DNA of 23,195 bases, from assembly GCA_947630465.1 (NCBI GenBank), contig CANRHT010000005.1:1-23195 (forward strand), in the 5' to 3' direction. Below are positions 7,434 through 15,146 of the stretch, piece after piece. The translations under genes were made by a program, and so were the position numbers. This DNA comes from an uncultured Pseudomonadaceae bacterium (GTDB taxonomy: Bacteria > Pseudomonadota > Gammaproteobacteria > Pseudomonadales > Pseudomonadaceae). Below the pieces are notes generated by a model that saw only the letters and a program-made list of their open reading frames with translations, searched no databases and was not told the origin of the DNA. The number at the start of each line of letters is the position of its first letter. Positions within the stretch are counted from its first letter, which is position 1.

Positions 7434-8579
7434 ATGCATATTGATGGTTACAGCGATAGCGCCTTTGCCCATGTGTTGGATGTATTTACGCAGCTGCTTG
7501 AAGAGCCCGAGCAGCGCGGCGCAGCGTTGTGTGTGCAAGTAGCAGGCGAAACAGTCATCGATGTCTGGGGTGGGGTGCTTGATCGCCATGCGGAGCAGTT
7601 GTGGCAGCCTGATACTTTGATCAATATATTTTCCAGCGGTAAGCCGGTCGCTGCAGTGGTAGTGCTGCAAATGGTGACAGAGGGGCGTTTGCAGTTGGAT
7701 GCGCCGCTGGCGGAGTATTGGCCAGAATTTGCTGCGCATGGCAAACAGCAGATCACGCTGCGTCATGTGCTCAGTCATCAAGCCGCTTTACCTGCTGTGC
7801 TGAAGCCTTTGGCCGCGGATGCGCTGTACGACTGGCCGCTGATGATCAAAACACTAGAAAACACTCAGCCGTGGTGGACACCGGGACAAGCGCACGGTTA
7901 TGCGCCTATGACCTATGGTTGGTTGCTGGGTGAGTTGATGCGACGTGTTGATGGCTGTGAGCCAGGTGAATCGATTGCGCGGCGCATCAGCCAACCTTTG
8001 GGCTTGCCCCTTTATGTGGGGTTGAATGAGCAACAGTTACCGTTGGTAGGTGATGTGATGCGTATGAAAGGTGTCGCGATGGATGCTGCTTCGTCGCGTT
8101 TAATGCAGGCGATGGCGCGTGAGCCGCAAGGTATGGTGACTAAGGCCTTTGCCAATCCTCCTTCGATGATGACCAGTACGAATACAGCGCAGTGGCGTTG
8201 TATGCATCAGCCCGCAGCCAATGCGCACAGTACCGCGAGCGGCTTGGCAGGTTTTTACACAGGATTGTTACAAGGGCAGTTATTAGATACTGAGATGCTA
8301 GGGCACATGTTGGCTGAGCACAGTCAGGGTATGGATTTGACCTTGCACACCAAAACACGTTTTGGCTTGGGTTGTATGCTCGAGCAGGTTGATGAGTTGC
8401 CGGGCAGTTATGCACTGGGAGCGCGCAGCTTTGGTCATCCTGGGGCGGGTGGTACTTTGGGCTGTGCCGATCCTGAGCGTGAAGTCAGTGTGGCCTTTAT
8501 TACCAATAGTTTAGGCAGCAGTGTTTTACTGGATCCGCGTGCGCAAAAAATTAACGCCATGCTAAAAAAATGTCTCTAG
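7434..8579 (+). CDS. Serine hydrolase of the beta-lactamase/EstB-type esterase family
   Basis: A 381-residue protein with a class C beta-lactamase/penicillin-binding fold. IFSSGKPVAA gives the SxxK motif (Ser67 nucleophile, Lys70). PGQAHGYAPMTYGWLLGEL aligns with the usual PG...YSN.GY.LLG segment, placing the Tyr of the YxN-like motif at 155. LRHVLSHQAALP is the conserved loop before it, and HPGAGG near the C-terminus replaces the KTG triad, as in EstB-type esterases. No signal peptide is visible, so it is probably cytoplasmic and more likely an esterase or amidase than an antibiotic-resistance enzyme. The substrate is unknown. AGAGGA at 7424-7429, four bases before the ATG, fixes the start. 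It could share a transcript with dinG. Confidence 0.87.
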   Translation: MHIDGYSDSAFAHVLDVFTQLLEEPEQRGAALCVQVAGETVIDVWGGVLDRHAEQLWQPDTLINIFSSGKPVAAVVVLQMVTEGRLQLDAPLAEYWPEFAAHGKQQITLRHVLSHQAALPAVLKPLAADALYDWPLMIKTLENTQPWWTPGQAHGYAPMTYGWLLGELMRRVDGCEPGESIARRISQPLGLPLYVGLNEQQLPLVGDVMRMKGVAMDAASSRLMQAMAREPQGMVTKAFANPPSMMTSTNTAQWRCMHQPAANAHSTASGLAGFYTGLLQGQLLDTEMLGHMLAEHSQGMDLTLHTKTRFGLGCMLEQVDELPGSYALGARSFGHPGAGGTLGCADPEREVSVAFITNSLGSSVLLDPRAQKINAMLKKCL

Positions 8580-8669
8580 CGTCGGATGCTGGCACGTTTT
8601 GAGTTGTTGAAAGACGATCAGCCAGTTGATCGATGTACTGTAGATAGAAGATGGCGCAGCAGATGCAGC

Positions 8670-8704
8670 ACTCTGTAGGGCAGTTGGTGTGTGCCTTACA
8701 GAGT
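8670..8704. other. 13-bp hairpin between convergent hydrolase and folD genes
   Basis: ACTCTGTAGGGCA (8670-8682) and TGCCTTACAGAGT (8692-8704) pair over 13 positions with one G-T wobble and a 9-base loop. It is 12 bases past the folD stop codon and 91 past the hydrolase stop. Neither strand has a T run after the stem, so it may be a 3' stabiliser or a non-canonical terminator. Confidence 0.6.
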
Positions 8705-8715
8705 ATATGCGTAAC

Positions 8716-9570
8716 TTATTGCTGGTTCTGCTCACAGGCTTGCAGAGTATTTTCCAGCAAGCAGGCGCGGGTCATTGGTCCAACACCGCCCGGTACTGGC
8801 GTGATCCAAGCCGCACGCTGCACTGCTTCAGCAAAGCCCACGTCACCAATCAGTTGGCCGTTATCTTGGCGGTTAATACCAACGTCAATCACGATGGCGC
8901 CGGGCTTGATCCACTCACCTTTGACCAAGTTGGGAATACCTACGGCTACGACAACCAAATCGGCGCGGCGCACGTGGTCTTCTAGGTTTTTGGTAAAGCG
9001 GTGGGTAATAGTCGTAGTGCAGCCTGCCAGTAACAGCTCTAACGCCATCGGGCGGCCAACAATATTAGAGGCACCAACGATCACGGCGTCTAAACCGTGT
9101 AAGTCCACGTCTGTATGTTCCAGCAGCGTCATAATGCCTTTGGGCGTGCATGAGCGCAGTAATGGCATGCGTTGTGCCAGACGGCCAACGTTATAGGGGT
9201 GGAAGCCATCGACATCTTTATAAGGATTGATGCGCTCCAGCAGCAGCGAAGCATCAAGATGGGCTGGCAGGGGCAGTTGCACTAAAATGCCATCCACTGA
9301 ATCATCAACATTGAGCTTATCAATCAGTGCTAATAACTCAGCCTGAGTGGTGCTGGCTGGCAAATCATAAGCCTGTGAATTGAAGCCCACTTGTTCGCAA
9401 TCTTTACGCTTGTGCGCTACATACACCTCGGATGCGGGATCGCTGCCCACTAAAATAACCGCTAAGCCAGGTGCGCGTAGGCCTTGGCTGAGACGATCTT
9501 GGACCTGTTGGGCAATATGTGTGCGAACATCTGCGGCGATCTGTTTGCCGTCAATCAATTGTGCTGTCAT
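8716..9570 (-). CDS. folD: Bifunctional methylenetetrahydrofolate dehydrogenase/methenyltetrahydrofolate cyclohydrolase
   Basis: FolD interconverts 5,10-methylene-, 5,10-methenyl- and 10-formyl-tetrahydrofolate using NADP, supplying one-carbon units for purines and formyl-Met. The 284-residue sequence has [14 protein letters not shown] with the catalytic Tyr50 and Lys54, [24 protein letters not shown], the nucleotide-binding [15 protein letters not shown], and the C-terminal [18 protein letters not shown]. The closest match I recall is Pseudomonas FolD, which is also 284 residues and starts MTAQLIDGK; that is why I start at the ATG 9568-9570. An in-frame ATG at 9583-9585 would add five residues. 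Neither has a clear ribosome site. It stands alone, convergent with the hydrolase and divergent from the tRNA cluster. Confidence 0.95.
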   Translation of the reverse strand: MTAQLIDGKQIAADVRTHIAQQVQDRLSQGLRAPGLAVILVGSDPASEVYVAHKRKDCEQVGFNSQAYDLPASTTQAELLALIDKLNVDDSVDGILVQLPLPAHLDASLLLERINPYKDVDGFHPYNVGRLAQRMPLLRSCTPKGIMTLLEHTDVDLHGLDAVIVGASNIVGRPMALELLLAGCTTTITHRFTKNLEDHVRRADLVVVAVGIPNLVKGEWIKPGAIVIDVGINRQDNGQLIGDVGFAEAVQRAAWITPVPGGVGPMTRACLLENTLQACEQNQQ

Positions 9571-9703
9571 GAGGTTAGTAGCCATACTGGTTCAATAAAA
9601 AAAGATAGCGGCTATTCTCGCATGCTCGGCGTCATGGGGCAAAGATGCTCTATAAGTATTTTATGATTGTTGGCTATCTATTTGATTCTTTTGCAAATAA
9701 TGC

Positions 9704-9730
9704 TTGACGGGCATCGGGTGGATCTATACT
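9704..9730 (+). promoter_or_regulatory. Promoter of the tRNA cluster
   Basis: TTGACG (9704-9709) and TATACT (9725-9730) are near-consensus sigma-70 elements; the spacer is 15 bases, or 16 if the -35 is read as CTTGAC. The sequence after the -10 (ATTCTTCCCGC) is GC-rich near the expected transcript start, as in stable-RNA promoters under stringent control. A leader of about 100 bases then runs to tRNA-Arg. Confidence 0.75.
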
Positions 9731-9840
9731 ATTCTTCCCGCTCACCAAGTACAGCCTGAAGCTGGATACGAGTACTGCACAGATTTAACTGAACAGTAAT
9801 CGAGCCTTGAGTCAGTAACTCAACAGAGTTCAGACATTAG

Positions 9841-9917
9841 GCGCCCGTAGCTCAGTCGGATAGAGCACCCGCCTTCTAAGCGGGTGGTCGCAGGTTCGAA
9901 TCCTGCCGGGCGCGCCA
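9841..9917 (+). tRNA. tRNA-Arg (anticodon TCT)
   Basis: A 77-base cloverleaf with encoded CCA. The acceptor arms are GCGCCCG (9841-9847) and CGGGCGC (9907-9913), with discriminator G and CCA at 9915-9917. The anticodon stem CCCGC/GCGGG encloses the loop CTTCTAA, giving anticodon TCT at 9875-9877, which reads AGA. GTTCGAATC is the T-loop region. It is first in a three-tRNA transcript; an Arg-His-Leu order near folD is familiar from Pseudomonas. Confidence 0.97.
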
Positions 9918-9971
9918 TTAGGCGAAGCTGGTAAGTGAGAAAAGATTCATGTAGTATGCAACACGCAATAT

Positions 9972-10048
9972 GGTGGGCGTAGCTCAGTTGGTAGAGCACG
10001 GGATTGTGATTCCCGGTGTCGTGGGTTCGAGACCCATCGTCCACCCCA
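9972..10048 (+). tRNA. tRNA-His (anticodon GTG)
   Basis: The acceptor arms are GTGGGCG (9973-9979) and CGTCCAC (10038-10044), with one G-T wobble. Discriminator C is followed by CCA (10046-10048). The G at 9972 is the encoded extra G-1 base that marks tRNA-His and faces the discriminator C. The anticodon stem CGGGA/TCCCG encloses TTGTGAT, with anticodon GTG at 10006-10008. It is 54 bases after tRNA-Arg. Confidence 0.97.
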
Positions 10049-10096
10049 TATTTGGAAAATATAATGCTGTTAATTAGCGTTATACGTGAGCAAGAA

Positions 10097-10181
10097 GCGG
10101 ACGTGGTGGAATTGGTAGACACACCAGATTTAGGTTCTGGCGCCGCGAGGTGTGAGAGTTCGAGTCTCTCTGTCCGCACCA
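10097..10181 (+). tRNA. tRNA-Leu (anticodon TAG)
   Basis: An 85-base class II tRNA with a long variable arm. The acceptor arms are GCGGACG (10097-10103) and TGTCCGC (10171-10177), with one G-T wobble, discriminator A and CCA (10179-10181). The anticodon stem CCAGA/TCTGG encloses TTTAGGT, giving anticodon TAG at 10131-10133, which reads CTA/CTN codons. It is last in the cluster and is followed by a terminator. Confidence 0.97.
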
Positions 10182-10210
10182 TGATAAAGGCTCTTGAAGC
10201 CTGTCAATAA

Positions 10211-10236
10211 AAGAGCCCCTTAATTGGGGTTTTTTT
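10211..10236 (+). terminator. Terminator of the tRNA cluster
   Basis: CCCC (10216-10219) and GGGG (10226-10229) form the core of a stem that extends through AAGAG pairing with the following T run; seven T residues (10230-10236) make the tail. An alternative 7-bp stem, GGCTCTT (10189-10195) with AAGAGCC (10211-10217), shares the 5' arm, so the two structures exclude each other. Confidence 0.8.
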
Positions 10237-10328
10237 ATGTCTGCTGTATATGTTTCCCGTCTTTGCTATTGTTTAGATCATTTGCGCCCTGTGCGGCGAC
10301 GTAAATTATGTTGCCTGAGGTCTAAACC

Positions 10329-10739
10329 ATGCTTGCAGAACACTATCTCCTCATTAAACAAATCCATATTGGTTTAGCGCTGCTCAGTGGCGGCCTATTT
10401 GTGCTGCGTGGTTTATGGGTATTGTTGCTGGGTAAGGGCGGCAATCTGCAGAAAGGCGTGAATAGAATCAGCTACCTAGTGGATACCTGCTTGCTCTTGG
10501 CGGCCGTACTCTTGTTAGCCGTCTTGAGCTTTGTGCCCTTATCGGCAGCTTGGTTGCAAGCGAAGTTGTTGTTGCTGGTGCTCTATGTACTGTTTGGGGT
10601 AGTGGCGTTTCGTGCGCAGCACAGTTTGGCTGTGCGTTGGTTGGCCTATATTGCCGCCTTGTTGTGTTTTGCTGGGATGTATTATTCCGCGCGCTTGCAT
10701 CAGCCGTTTGCGGGGCTGTTGGCTGGGGCCGTCAGTTAA
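10329..10739 (+). CDS. SirB family inner-membrane protein
   Basis: A 136-residue, very hydrophobic protein with four likely membrane segments (about 13-34, 47-70, 74-94 and 100-120). The N-terminal pattern LLIKQIHIGLALLSGGLFVLRGLW, and HSLAVRWLAYIAALLCFAGMYYSARLH near the end, match the SirB/SirB2 family. SirB was named as an invasion-gene regulator in Salmonella, but its biochemical role is unknown. GAGG about eight bases before the ATG supports the start. It is a single gene after the tRNA terminator, and only ten bases separate its stop from the stop of the convergent FlhB-like gene. Confidence 0.83.
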   Translation: MLAEHYLLIKQIHIGLALLSGGLFVLRGLWVLLLGKGGNLQKGVNRISYLVDTCLLLAAVLLLAVLSFVPLSAAWLQAKLLLLVLYVLFGVVAFRAQHSLAVRWLAYIAALLCFAGMYYSARLHQPFAGLLAGAVS

Positions 10740-10749
10740 GCGGCCAGCG

Positions 10750-11091
10750 TTATCTCTCTTTGTCGGTAGAAGGCTGATGCGACAGGAGTAAGGGGCCATC
10801 CTCTGGTTGATTGCGGCTGTAAAAGCCTTTGGGGGCTTTGCCTTTTAAGTACCAAGCGAAAGCAATGATTTCAGCAACGGTCTGATACAGTTGTTCGGGA
10901 ATCGCATCGCCCAACTCCAAGCGTGCCAATAGACGCACTAAGTCAGCGTTTTCATAAATGGGCACGTCATGCTCGCGGGCAATCTGCAGGATTTCTTCAG
11001 CCAGCGCATCATTACCTTTGGCGGTAACGTTAGGTGCGTTTTGACCATCGTATTTCAACGCGATGGCTTGGCGTTCAGTGTTTTTAGTCAT
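10750..11091 (-). CDS. Stand-alone FlhB/YscU C-terminal domain protein (export switch-like)
   Basis: A 113-residue soluble protein matching only the cytoplasmic C-terminal domain of FlhB/YscU: AIALKYDGQNAPNVTAKG, then VPIYENADLVRLLA, then IPEQLYQTVAEIIAFAWYLKG. FlhB self-cleaves at NPTH directly before such a sequence; here the aligned residues are NTER, so the cleavage site has lost Pro and His. There are no membrane segments. Homologues are known as FhlB-like proteins and can partly stand in for the FlhB C-terminus in some bacteria; the role here is unproven. It overlaps the upstream FliK-like gene by four bases (ATGA), so the two are co-translated. FliK and FlhB interact in flagellar length control, which makes the pairing meaningful. 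Confidence 0.86.
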   Translation of the reverse strand: MTKNTERQAIALKYDGQNAPNVTAKGNDALAEEILQIAREHDVPIYENADLVRLLARLELGDAIPEQLYQTVAEIIAFAWYLKGKAPKGFYSRNQPEDGPLLLSHQPSTDKER

Positions 11092-12620
11092 GCTTTGTCA
11101 TCAATCCATCGTTGTTGTAAAGAGGTTTTCTGACCTTGTGGTGGCGAGCCTTGGTGGCAGCTGAGGTCTTCTACTGTGAGTCCGATAGCCAATAGACGGT
11201 CGCGTAGGTTGCTCAGTTCATGATCAATAAAATCAGCAGTTGTGCTTTCTTGTGCCCACACTTGGCTGGAAATGCTACTGCCTTGCAGGCTGGCTTGGAT
11301 ATGCAGCGGGCCTAAGGGCTCAAGGTCAAAGCTTAAATCAATTTTCCACACGGGTACGGCGGCCTTGTCAGATTTTTTCTGCGCGGGCTCTTCGTGCTGG
11401 AATTTAATTTGCAGTGGCACAATATTGTGCTGATCACGTGCAGGAATCTCCACTTGCCAGACGGTGACTTGGGCGCCTTCGGTATTCGTATGTGTTTGCC
11501 CAAGGCTCGATAGCTGATGGGTTTGCAAGCGTGAGACGGCAGCCGCAGCGAGGCGCAGAAGTGAGCCTAAATCGTTGGGGTTATCCAAAGATTGCAACAA
11601 GCGCGTGGGCAACGGGAAACGCATGGCTTGTTCGCGCAATTGTGCTTGCGTATTGCCCAGCAATTGATCACGTAATAACCCGGGTAACGCTTGTGACAAC
11701 ATCACGCTTTGCGAGGTGGCAAGTGCGGGATTGCTGTTGGGTAATGTGGGTATGATTTGCGCAATTAAACGCAGTAGATTGGCTTTGATGTCTTGGCTGG
11801 CGCTATCCAGTGCGCCGCTGAGTAAGCGGTTTTCCAGTTGTGCGCCGCTGTTAGTTAAGCTTTGTGCTAGTTTTTTTGGATCTAAGAGGCTGCTGAATTC
11901 TGGCATCCCTGAGAGTAATTGCTGCAAGGTTTTTTGTGCAGCGGGCGATAAATTGCCCGGCGCAAGCGTATCTAAGCCTTTAAATAGCTGGCCTAAAGAG
12001 CCTTGCTGGTTAAATTGTTTTTGCAGTTCTTGATTAATCGCCAGTGGCTCAAGGCGCGCGGTTAAAGGTTGAAAAGTCAGTTGCTGTGCACCATCAACGC
12101 GAGCAATCAGGGTGCTGTTTAATGGCAAGGACTTGGTGCTTTCGAGTTGCAGCTGTTGTCCAGCTAAGGCGTTATTGTTGACGCTGACAATAATTTTAAA
12201 GCCGCCTTGTGGGCTGGGTTCAACTTGAGTGACCTTGCCTTGCAGTAGCGTGCCTGGCGCTAGCAGGGCGGTATCGATGCGTGTGGCAATGGCGGATGTG
12301 GCGCTAGGGATCAAGTTAAATGCCAGCTGTTGTGCTGATAACGCTGTGACATTCAATATATTGCCCGCCGCCAACGGCTGGGTGGTTTTAACTTCAATGG
12401 TGCTCTGTTGGCCGTTGGCTAAGGACAGGCGCAGTAACACTTGAAAGGCGTTTTGCACTTCGCGCATCGCCAGCACTTGTGCTTGAGTTGAGTCGCCCAC
12501 ATTCAACTGGGCAGGCAAACTGCTCTGCACTTGCAGTACCGGGCTTTGCACCTGCACGGCGGGGCGTTGTGTGCTTGTGGCATGCGCTGGCGGGCGCGAT
12601 GAAGGTATTTCACTGGCCAT
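11088..12620 (-). CDS. FliK-like flagellar hook-length control family protein
   Basis: A 510-residue protein. The first part is low in charge and rich in Gln, Ala, Ser and Leu (about 1-380). The C-terminal segment contains PVWKIDLSFDLEPLGPLHIQ, then ASLQG...VWAQESTTADFIDHELSNLRDRLLAIGLTVEDLSCHQG. This resembles the Flg_hook (FliK C-terminal) domain, which in FliK contacts FlhB to switch export specificity. No signal peptide is seen, as expected for a type III export substrate or cytoplasmic protein. It sits away from any flagellar cluster in this window, so it may be an accessory paralogue rather than the main FliK; no symbol is given. It is divergent from ccmA. The start ATG is at 12618-12620 with only a weak ribosome site. 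Confidence 0.8.
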   Translation of the reverse strand: MASEIPSSRPPAHATSTQRPAVQVQSPVLQVQSSLPAQLNVGDSTQAQVLAMREVQNAFQVLLRLSLANGQQSTIEVKTTQPLAAGNILNVTALSAQQLAFNLIPSATSAIATRIDTALLAPGTLLQGKVTQVEPSPQGGFKIIVSVNNNALAGQQLQLESTKSLPLNSTLIARVDGAQQLTFQPLTARLEPLAINQELQKQFNQQGSLGQLFKGLDTLAPGNLSPAAQKTLQQLLSGMPEFSSLLDPKKLAQSLTNSGAQLENRLLSGALDSASQDIKANLLRLIAQIIPTLPNSNPALATSQSVMLSQALPGLLRDQLLGNTQAQLREQAMRFPLPTRLLQSLDNPNDLGSLLRLAAAAVSRLQTHQLSSLGQTHTNTEGAQVTVWQVEIPARDQHNIVPLQIKFQHEEPAQKKSDKAAVPVWKIDLSFDLEPLGPLHIQASLQGSSISSQVWAQESTTADFIDHELSNLRDRLLAIGLTVEDLSCHQGSPPQGQKTSLQQRWIDDKA

Positions 12621-12657
12621 TGAGATGCAGCCTACTGTAAATGCTTTGTAAATGCCT

Positions 12658-12686
12658 GCCGCGCTTGCGGCACAGCTGTGTATAAT
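12658..12686 (+). promoter_or_regulatory. Candidate ccm promoter with two abutting inverted repeats
   Basis: TATAAT (12681-12686) is a perfect -10 element, about 75 bases before ccmA. No good -35 is visible at normal spacing. The -35 region instead holds GCCGC-GCTT-GCGGC (12658-12671) followed directly by the perfect palindrome CACAGCTGTG (12671-12680). The repeats could be operator sites replacing a -35 contact. The TG pairs are not at the usual extended -10 spacing. Confidence 0.5.
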
Positions 12687-12762
12687 CGCGAATCATTTAA
12701 AGTCTATGTCGGGCAGTATAGCTGCTCTAACAAATGGACTCGAAACTTTTTCCCAAGGCGAC

Positions 12763-13401
12763 ATGCGTGTGACTGAAGCTTATCTTGAAACGGTTGATTT
12801 AGCCTGTGAGCGTGATTGGCGGCTGCTATTTGAGCATTTGCACGTCAAGGTCAAGCCGCAGGATATGCTGCAAGTGAGCGGCCCCAATGGTAGCGGCAAA
12901 ACCAGCTTATTGCGTTTGATGTCAGGATTAATGCGTCCAACCCGTGGCGATGTCTTGATTAAAGGTGTCAGCATTGGCCAGCAGCGCCATGAGTTGGCCT
13001 CCAATCTGTTGTGGCTTGGGCATGCAGCTGGCATTAAAGGCTTGCTAACCGCGGAAGAAAACTTGCTGTGGTTGGCAGCGCTGCATCAGGGCGCCACCCG
13101 TGAGCAGATTTGGCACGCGCTGGCAGCCGTTGGTTTAACAGGTTTTGAAGATGTACCTTGCCATACCTTGTCGGCGGGGCAGCAGCGCCGAGTGGGTTTA
13201 GCGCGCTTGTATTTAGATGCACCGGCGCTGTGGATCTTGGATGAACCTTTTACTGCGTTAGATAAGCAGGCCGTTACTCAGCTTGAGCTGCATTTAGCCC
13301 AGCATTGTGAACAGGGCGGTATGGTTATTTTGACCACGCACCATCATTTGCAAAACCTACCCAGTACATTTCGTGAACTTGATTTAGGACAGATGAAATG
13401 A
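12763..13401 (+). CDS. ccmA: Heme exporter ATP-binding protein CcmA
   Basis: A 212-residue ABC ATPase of the CcmABCD complex, which uses ATP to release holo-CcmE from CcmC during cytochrome c maturation. Walker A is GPNGSGKT (40-47), the signature is LSAGQ (136-140), Walker B is ALWILDEP (155-162), and TTHH near the end gives the H-loop. The family motif [12 protein letters not shown] (13-24) marks the true N-terminus. The frame is open upstream to 12652, but those residues look unlike CcmA. ATG 12763 follows AAGG (12755-12758) by four bases; GTG 12769 is an alternative that aligns even more closely with Pseudomonas CcmA. It overlaps ccmB and is the first gene of the ccm operon. Confidence 0.95.
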   Translation: MRVTEAYLETVDLACERDWRLLFEHLHVKVKPQDMLQVSGPNGSGKTSLLRLMSGLMRPTRGDVLIKGVSIGQQRHELASNLLWLGHAAGIKGLLTAEENLLWLAALHQGATREQIWHALAAVGLTGFEDVPCHTLSAGQQRRVGLARLYLDAPALWILDEPFTALDKQAVTQLELHLAQHCEQGGMVILTTHHHLQNLPSTFRELDLGQMK

Positions 13402-14072
13402 TGAGCAATGTCTTTACGCTGATGTTGTTGCGTGAGACGCGACTGTTGTTTCGCCGTCCGGCAGAATTGGTTAATCCACTGGTGTTTTTTGCCATTGTGA
13501 TTGCTTTGTTTCCGTTAGCTGTGGGACCTGAATCGCAGTTGTTGCAAACGCTATCGCCTGGATTGCTCTGGGTGGCCGCTTTGCTAGCGGTGTTGCTATC
13601 ATTGGACGGTTTGTTTCGCAGTGACTTTGAAGATGGCTCATTAGAGCAGTGGGTCGTTTCGCCGCATCCACTGGTGGTGCTGGTTCTTGCTAAGGTGCTG
13701 GCACATTGGTTGTATTGCGGCTTAGCGCTGGTGATGTTGTCACCGTTGTTGGCGCTGATGCTGGGCATGCCAACGCAGCATATACCCACATTATTAGTGT
13801 CGTTGTTGCTGGGAACACCTGTGTTAAGTTTGCTCGGCGCGGTGGGTGCAGCTTTAACGGTAGGGCTAAAGCGTGGTGGGATATTGTTAGCTTTATTGAT
13901 TTTACCTTTGTATATCCCCGTATTGATTTTAGGTAGCGGAGTGGTGCAGGCCGCTTTACAAGGTTTACCAACCGCCGGGTATTTATTATGGATGGCCAGT
14001 TTAACCATGTTGACGCTGACCTTAGCGCCCTTTGCGATTGCGGCAGGTTTGCGCATCAGCGTAGGTGAGTAA
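13398..14072 (+). CDS. ccmB: Heme exporter membrane protein CcmB
   Basis: A 224-residue integral membrane protein with six likely helices, the permease partner of CcmA. The N-terminus [29 protein letters not shown] and the loop [19 protein letters not shown] are hallmark CcmB sequence. [23 protein letters not shown] follows in the C-terminal half. Translation begins at ATG 13398 (ATGA overlap with ccmA) or at the next ATG, 13401; AGGA at 13386-13389 can serve both. It is followed by an unusually long gap before ccmC. Confidence 0.95.
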   Translation: MMSNVFTLMLLRETRLLFRRPAELVNPLVFFAIVIALFPLAVGPESQLLQTLSPGLLWVAALLAVLLSLDGLFRSDFEDGSLEQWVVSPHPLVVLVLAKVLAHWLYCGLALVMLSPLLALMLGMPTQHIPTLLVSLLLGTPVLSLLGAVGAALTVGLKRGGILLALLILPLYIPVLILGSGVVQAALQGLPTAGYLLWMASLTMLTLTLAPFAIAAGLRISVGE

Positions 14073-14136
14073 TCAGCTGCTGAGCCTTATATAGGCGTGT
14101 TATGGATACATTAGCAGTAGAATGAAAATATTATAA

Positions 14137-14180
14137 ATGTGACGGTGCGTGGGTTTATTAAAAAATAATAACCGTCATAT
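14137..14180. repeat. Inverted repeat in the AT-rich ccmB-ccmC gap
   Basis: ATGTGACGGT (14137-14146) and ACCGTCATAT (14171-14180) pair over ten positions with one G-T wobble, across 24 bases. An inner alternative, GGTT...AACC with ATTA/TAAT, competes with the outer stem. The surrounding 145 bases (14073-14217) are AT-rich and contain no gene. TTATAAAT just before the left arm could be part of an internal promoter. Confidence 0.5.
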
Positions 14181-14217
14181 ACCCTGTAACTGATTAGAAA
14201 TAACTGTGAGTATCTCG

Positions 14218-14973
14218 ATGAATTGGACGTGGTTTCATAAACTAGGCTCGCCCAAGTGGTTTTACGAAATAAGTGGGCGTTGGCTGCCTTGGCTGAGTAT
14301 CAGTGCAGCCTTATTAATGTTGGCTGGCGCTGTGTTGGGCTTGGTCTATGCACCGGCGGATTATCAGCAAGGCAACAGTTTTCGTATTATCTATATCCAC
14401 GTTCCCGCCGCTTTTTTAGCGCAGTCCACTTACATTTCTTTAGCAGTGGCCGGGGTTGTGGGCTTGGTTTGGAAGATGAAAATTGCTGATGTTGCTGTGC
14501 AGCAAGCCGCACCGATTGGGGCCTGGATGACAGTGATTGCGCTCTTTACCGGCGCGGTGTGGGGCAAGCCAACGTGGGGCGCGTGGTGGGTGTGGGATGC
14601 GCGCTTAACCGCGATGTTGATTTTGTTGTTCTTGTATTTTGGGATTATTGCCCTGAGTCATGCCATTACCAATCGCGATAGTGCGGCTAAAGCCTGCGCT
14701 ATTTTAGCCATTGTTGGGGTGGTTAATATTCCCATCATCAAGTACTCGGTAGACTGGTGGAACACCTTGCACCAGCCCGCTACCTTTACAGTTACGAAAA
14801 AGCCGGCCATGCCGATGGAAATGTGGATGCCGCTGTTAATCATGACGATTGGCTTTTATTGTTTTTTCGCCGCGGTGTTATTGATGCGCATGCGTACAGA
14901 AGTGTTACGACGTGAGTCGCGCACACGCTGGGCGCAGGCTGAAATAGCACGGCAGATCGGGAGAAGTGTATGA
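14218..14973 (+). CDS. ccmC: Heme transfer protein CcmC
   Basis: A 251-residue membrane protein with six likely helices that loads heme onto CcmE. The tryptophan-rich WWD domain is WGKPTWGAWWVWDARLT (115-131). His61 (IYIHVPAA) and His185 (WNTLHQPA) are the two conserved axial ligands flanking it. The N-terminus MNWTWFHKLGSPKWFYEISG is familiar from Pseudomonas CcmC, which favours ATG 14218 over GTG 14206; neither has a strong ribosome site. The end overlaps ccmD as ATGA. Confidence 0.96.
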   Translation: MNWTWFHKLGSPKWFYEISGRWLPWLSISAALLMLAGAVLGLVYAPADYQQGNSFRIIYIHVPAAFLAQSTYISLAVAGVVGLVWKMKIADVAVQQAAPIGAWMTVIALFTGAVWGKPTWGAWWVWDARLTAMLILLFLYFGIIALSHAITNRDSAAKACAILAIVGVVNIPIIKYSVDWWNTLHQPATFTVTKKPAMPMEMWMPLLIMTIGFYCFFAAVLLMRMRTEVLRRESRTRWAQAEIARQIGRSV

Positions 14974-15146
14974 ATTTCAATTCGTTTTCTGAGTTTTTAG
15001 CAATGGGCAACCATGGCGTGTATGTCTGGTCAGCCTATGGTGTCAGTGCGTTAATTTTATTGTTGAATGTGGTGCTACCTCTATTGGCCCGTCAGCGTTA
15101 TTTTAAAGATGAGGCGCGTCGTTTGCGCCGGGAGGCTCAACAATGA
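14970..15146 (+). CDS. ccmD: Heme exporter small subunit CcmD
   Basis: A 58-residue protein, short enough to be missed easily. It begins [20 protein letters not shown], with the [12 protein letters not shown] motif typical of CcmD. One membrane helix follows (about 22-40) and then a basic tail, [18 protein letters not shown]. CcmD helps release holo-CcmE from CcmABC. Its ATG overlaps the ccmC stop by four bases and its TGA overlaps the ccmE ATG by four, so it is embedded in a translationally coupled series. Confidence 0.93.
   Translation: MNFNSFSEFLAMGNHGVYVWSAYGVSALILLLNVVLPLLARQRYFKDEARRLRREAQQ

Noticed and set aside
7434..8579. Antibiotic-resistance beta-lactamase
   Set aside because: No signal peptide, and the C-terminal motif is HPGAGG rather than KTG, which fits an EstB-type esterase or related hydrolase better.
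8651..9196. 181-residue forward frame opposite folD
   Set aside because: It covers the C-terminal half of a certain gene and has no recognisable protein features.
9586..9630. Terminator-like short stem and T run in the folD leader (reverse strand)
   Set aside because: ATAG/CTAT around three bases before a T run is only four weak pairs; not enough to claim attenuation or a riboswitch.
9841..10236. tRNA cluster as an integration site
   Set aside because: No direct repeat of a tRNA 3' end, integrase or foreign-looking gene is seen on either side within the window.
13325..14056. 243-residue open frame antisense to ccmB
   Set aside because: It is the mirror of a hydrophobic, Leu-rich gene; its translation is Asn/Thr/Ser/Lys-rich low-complexity sequence with no domain or ribosome site.
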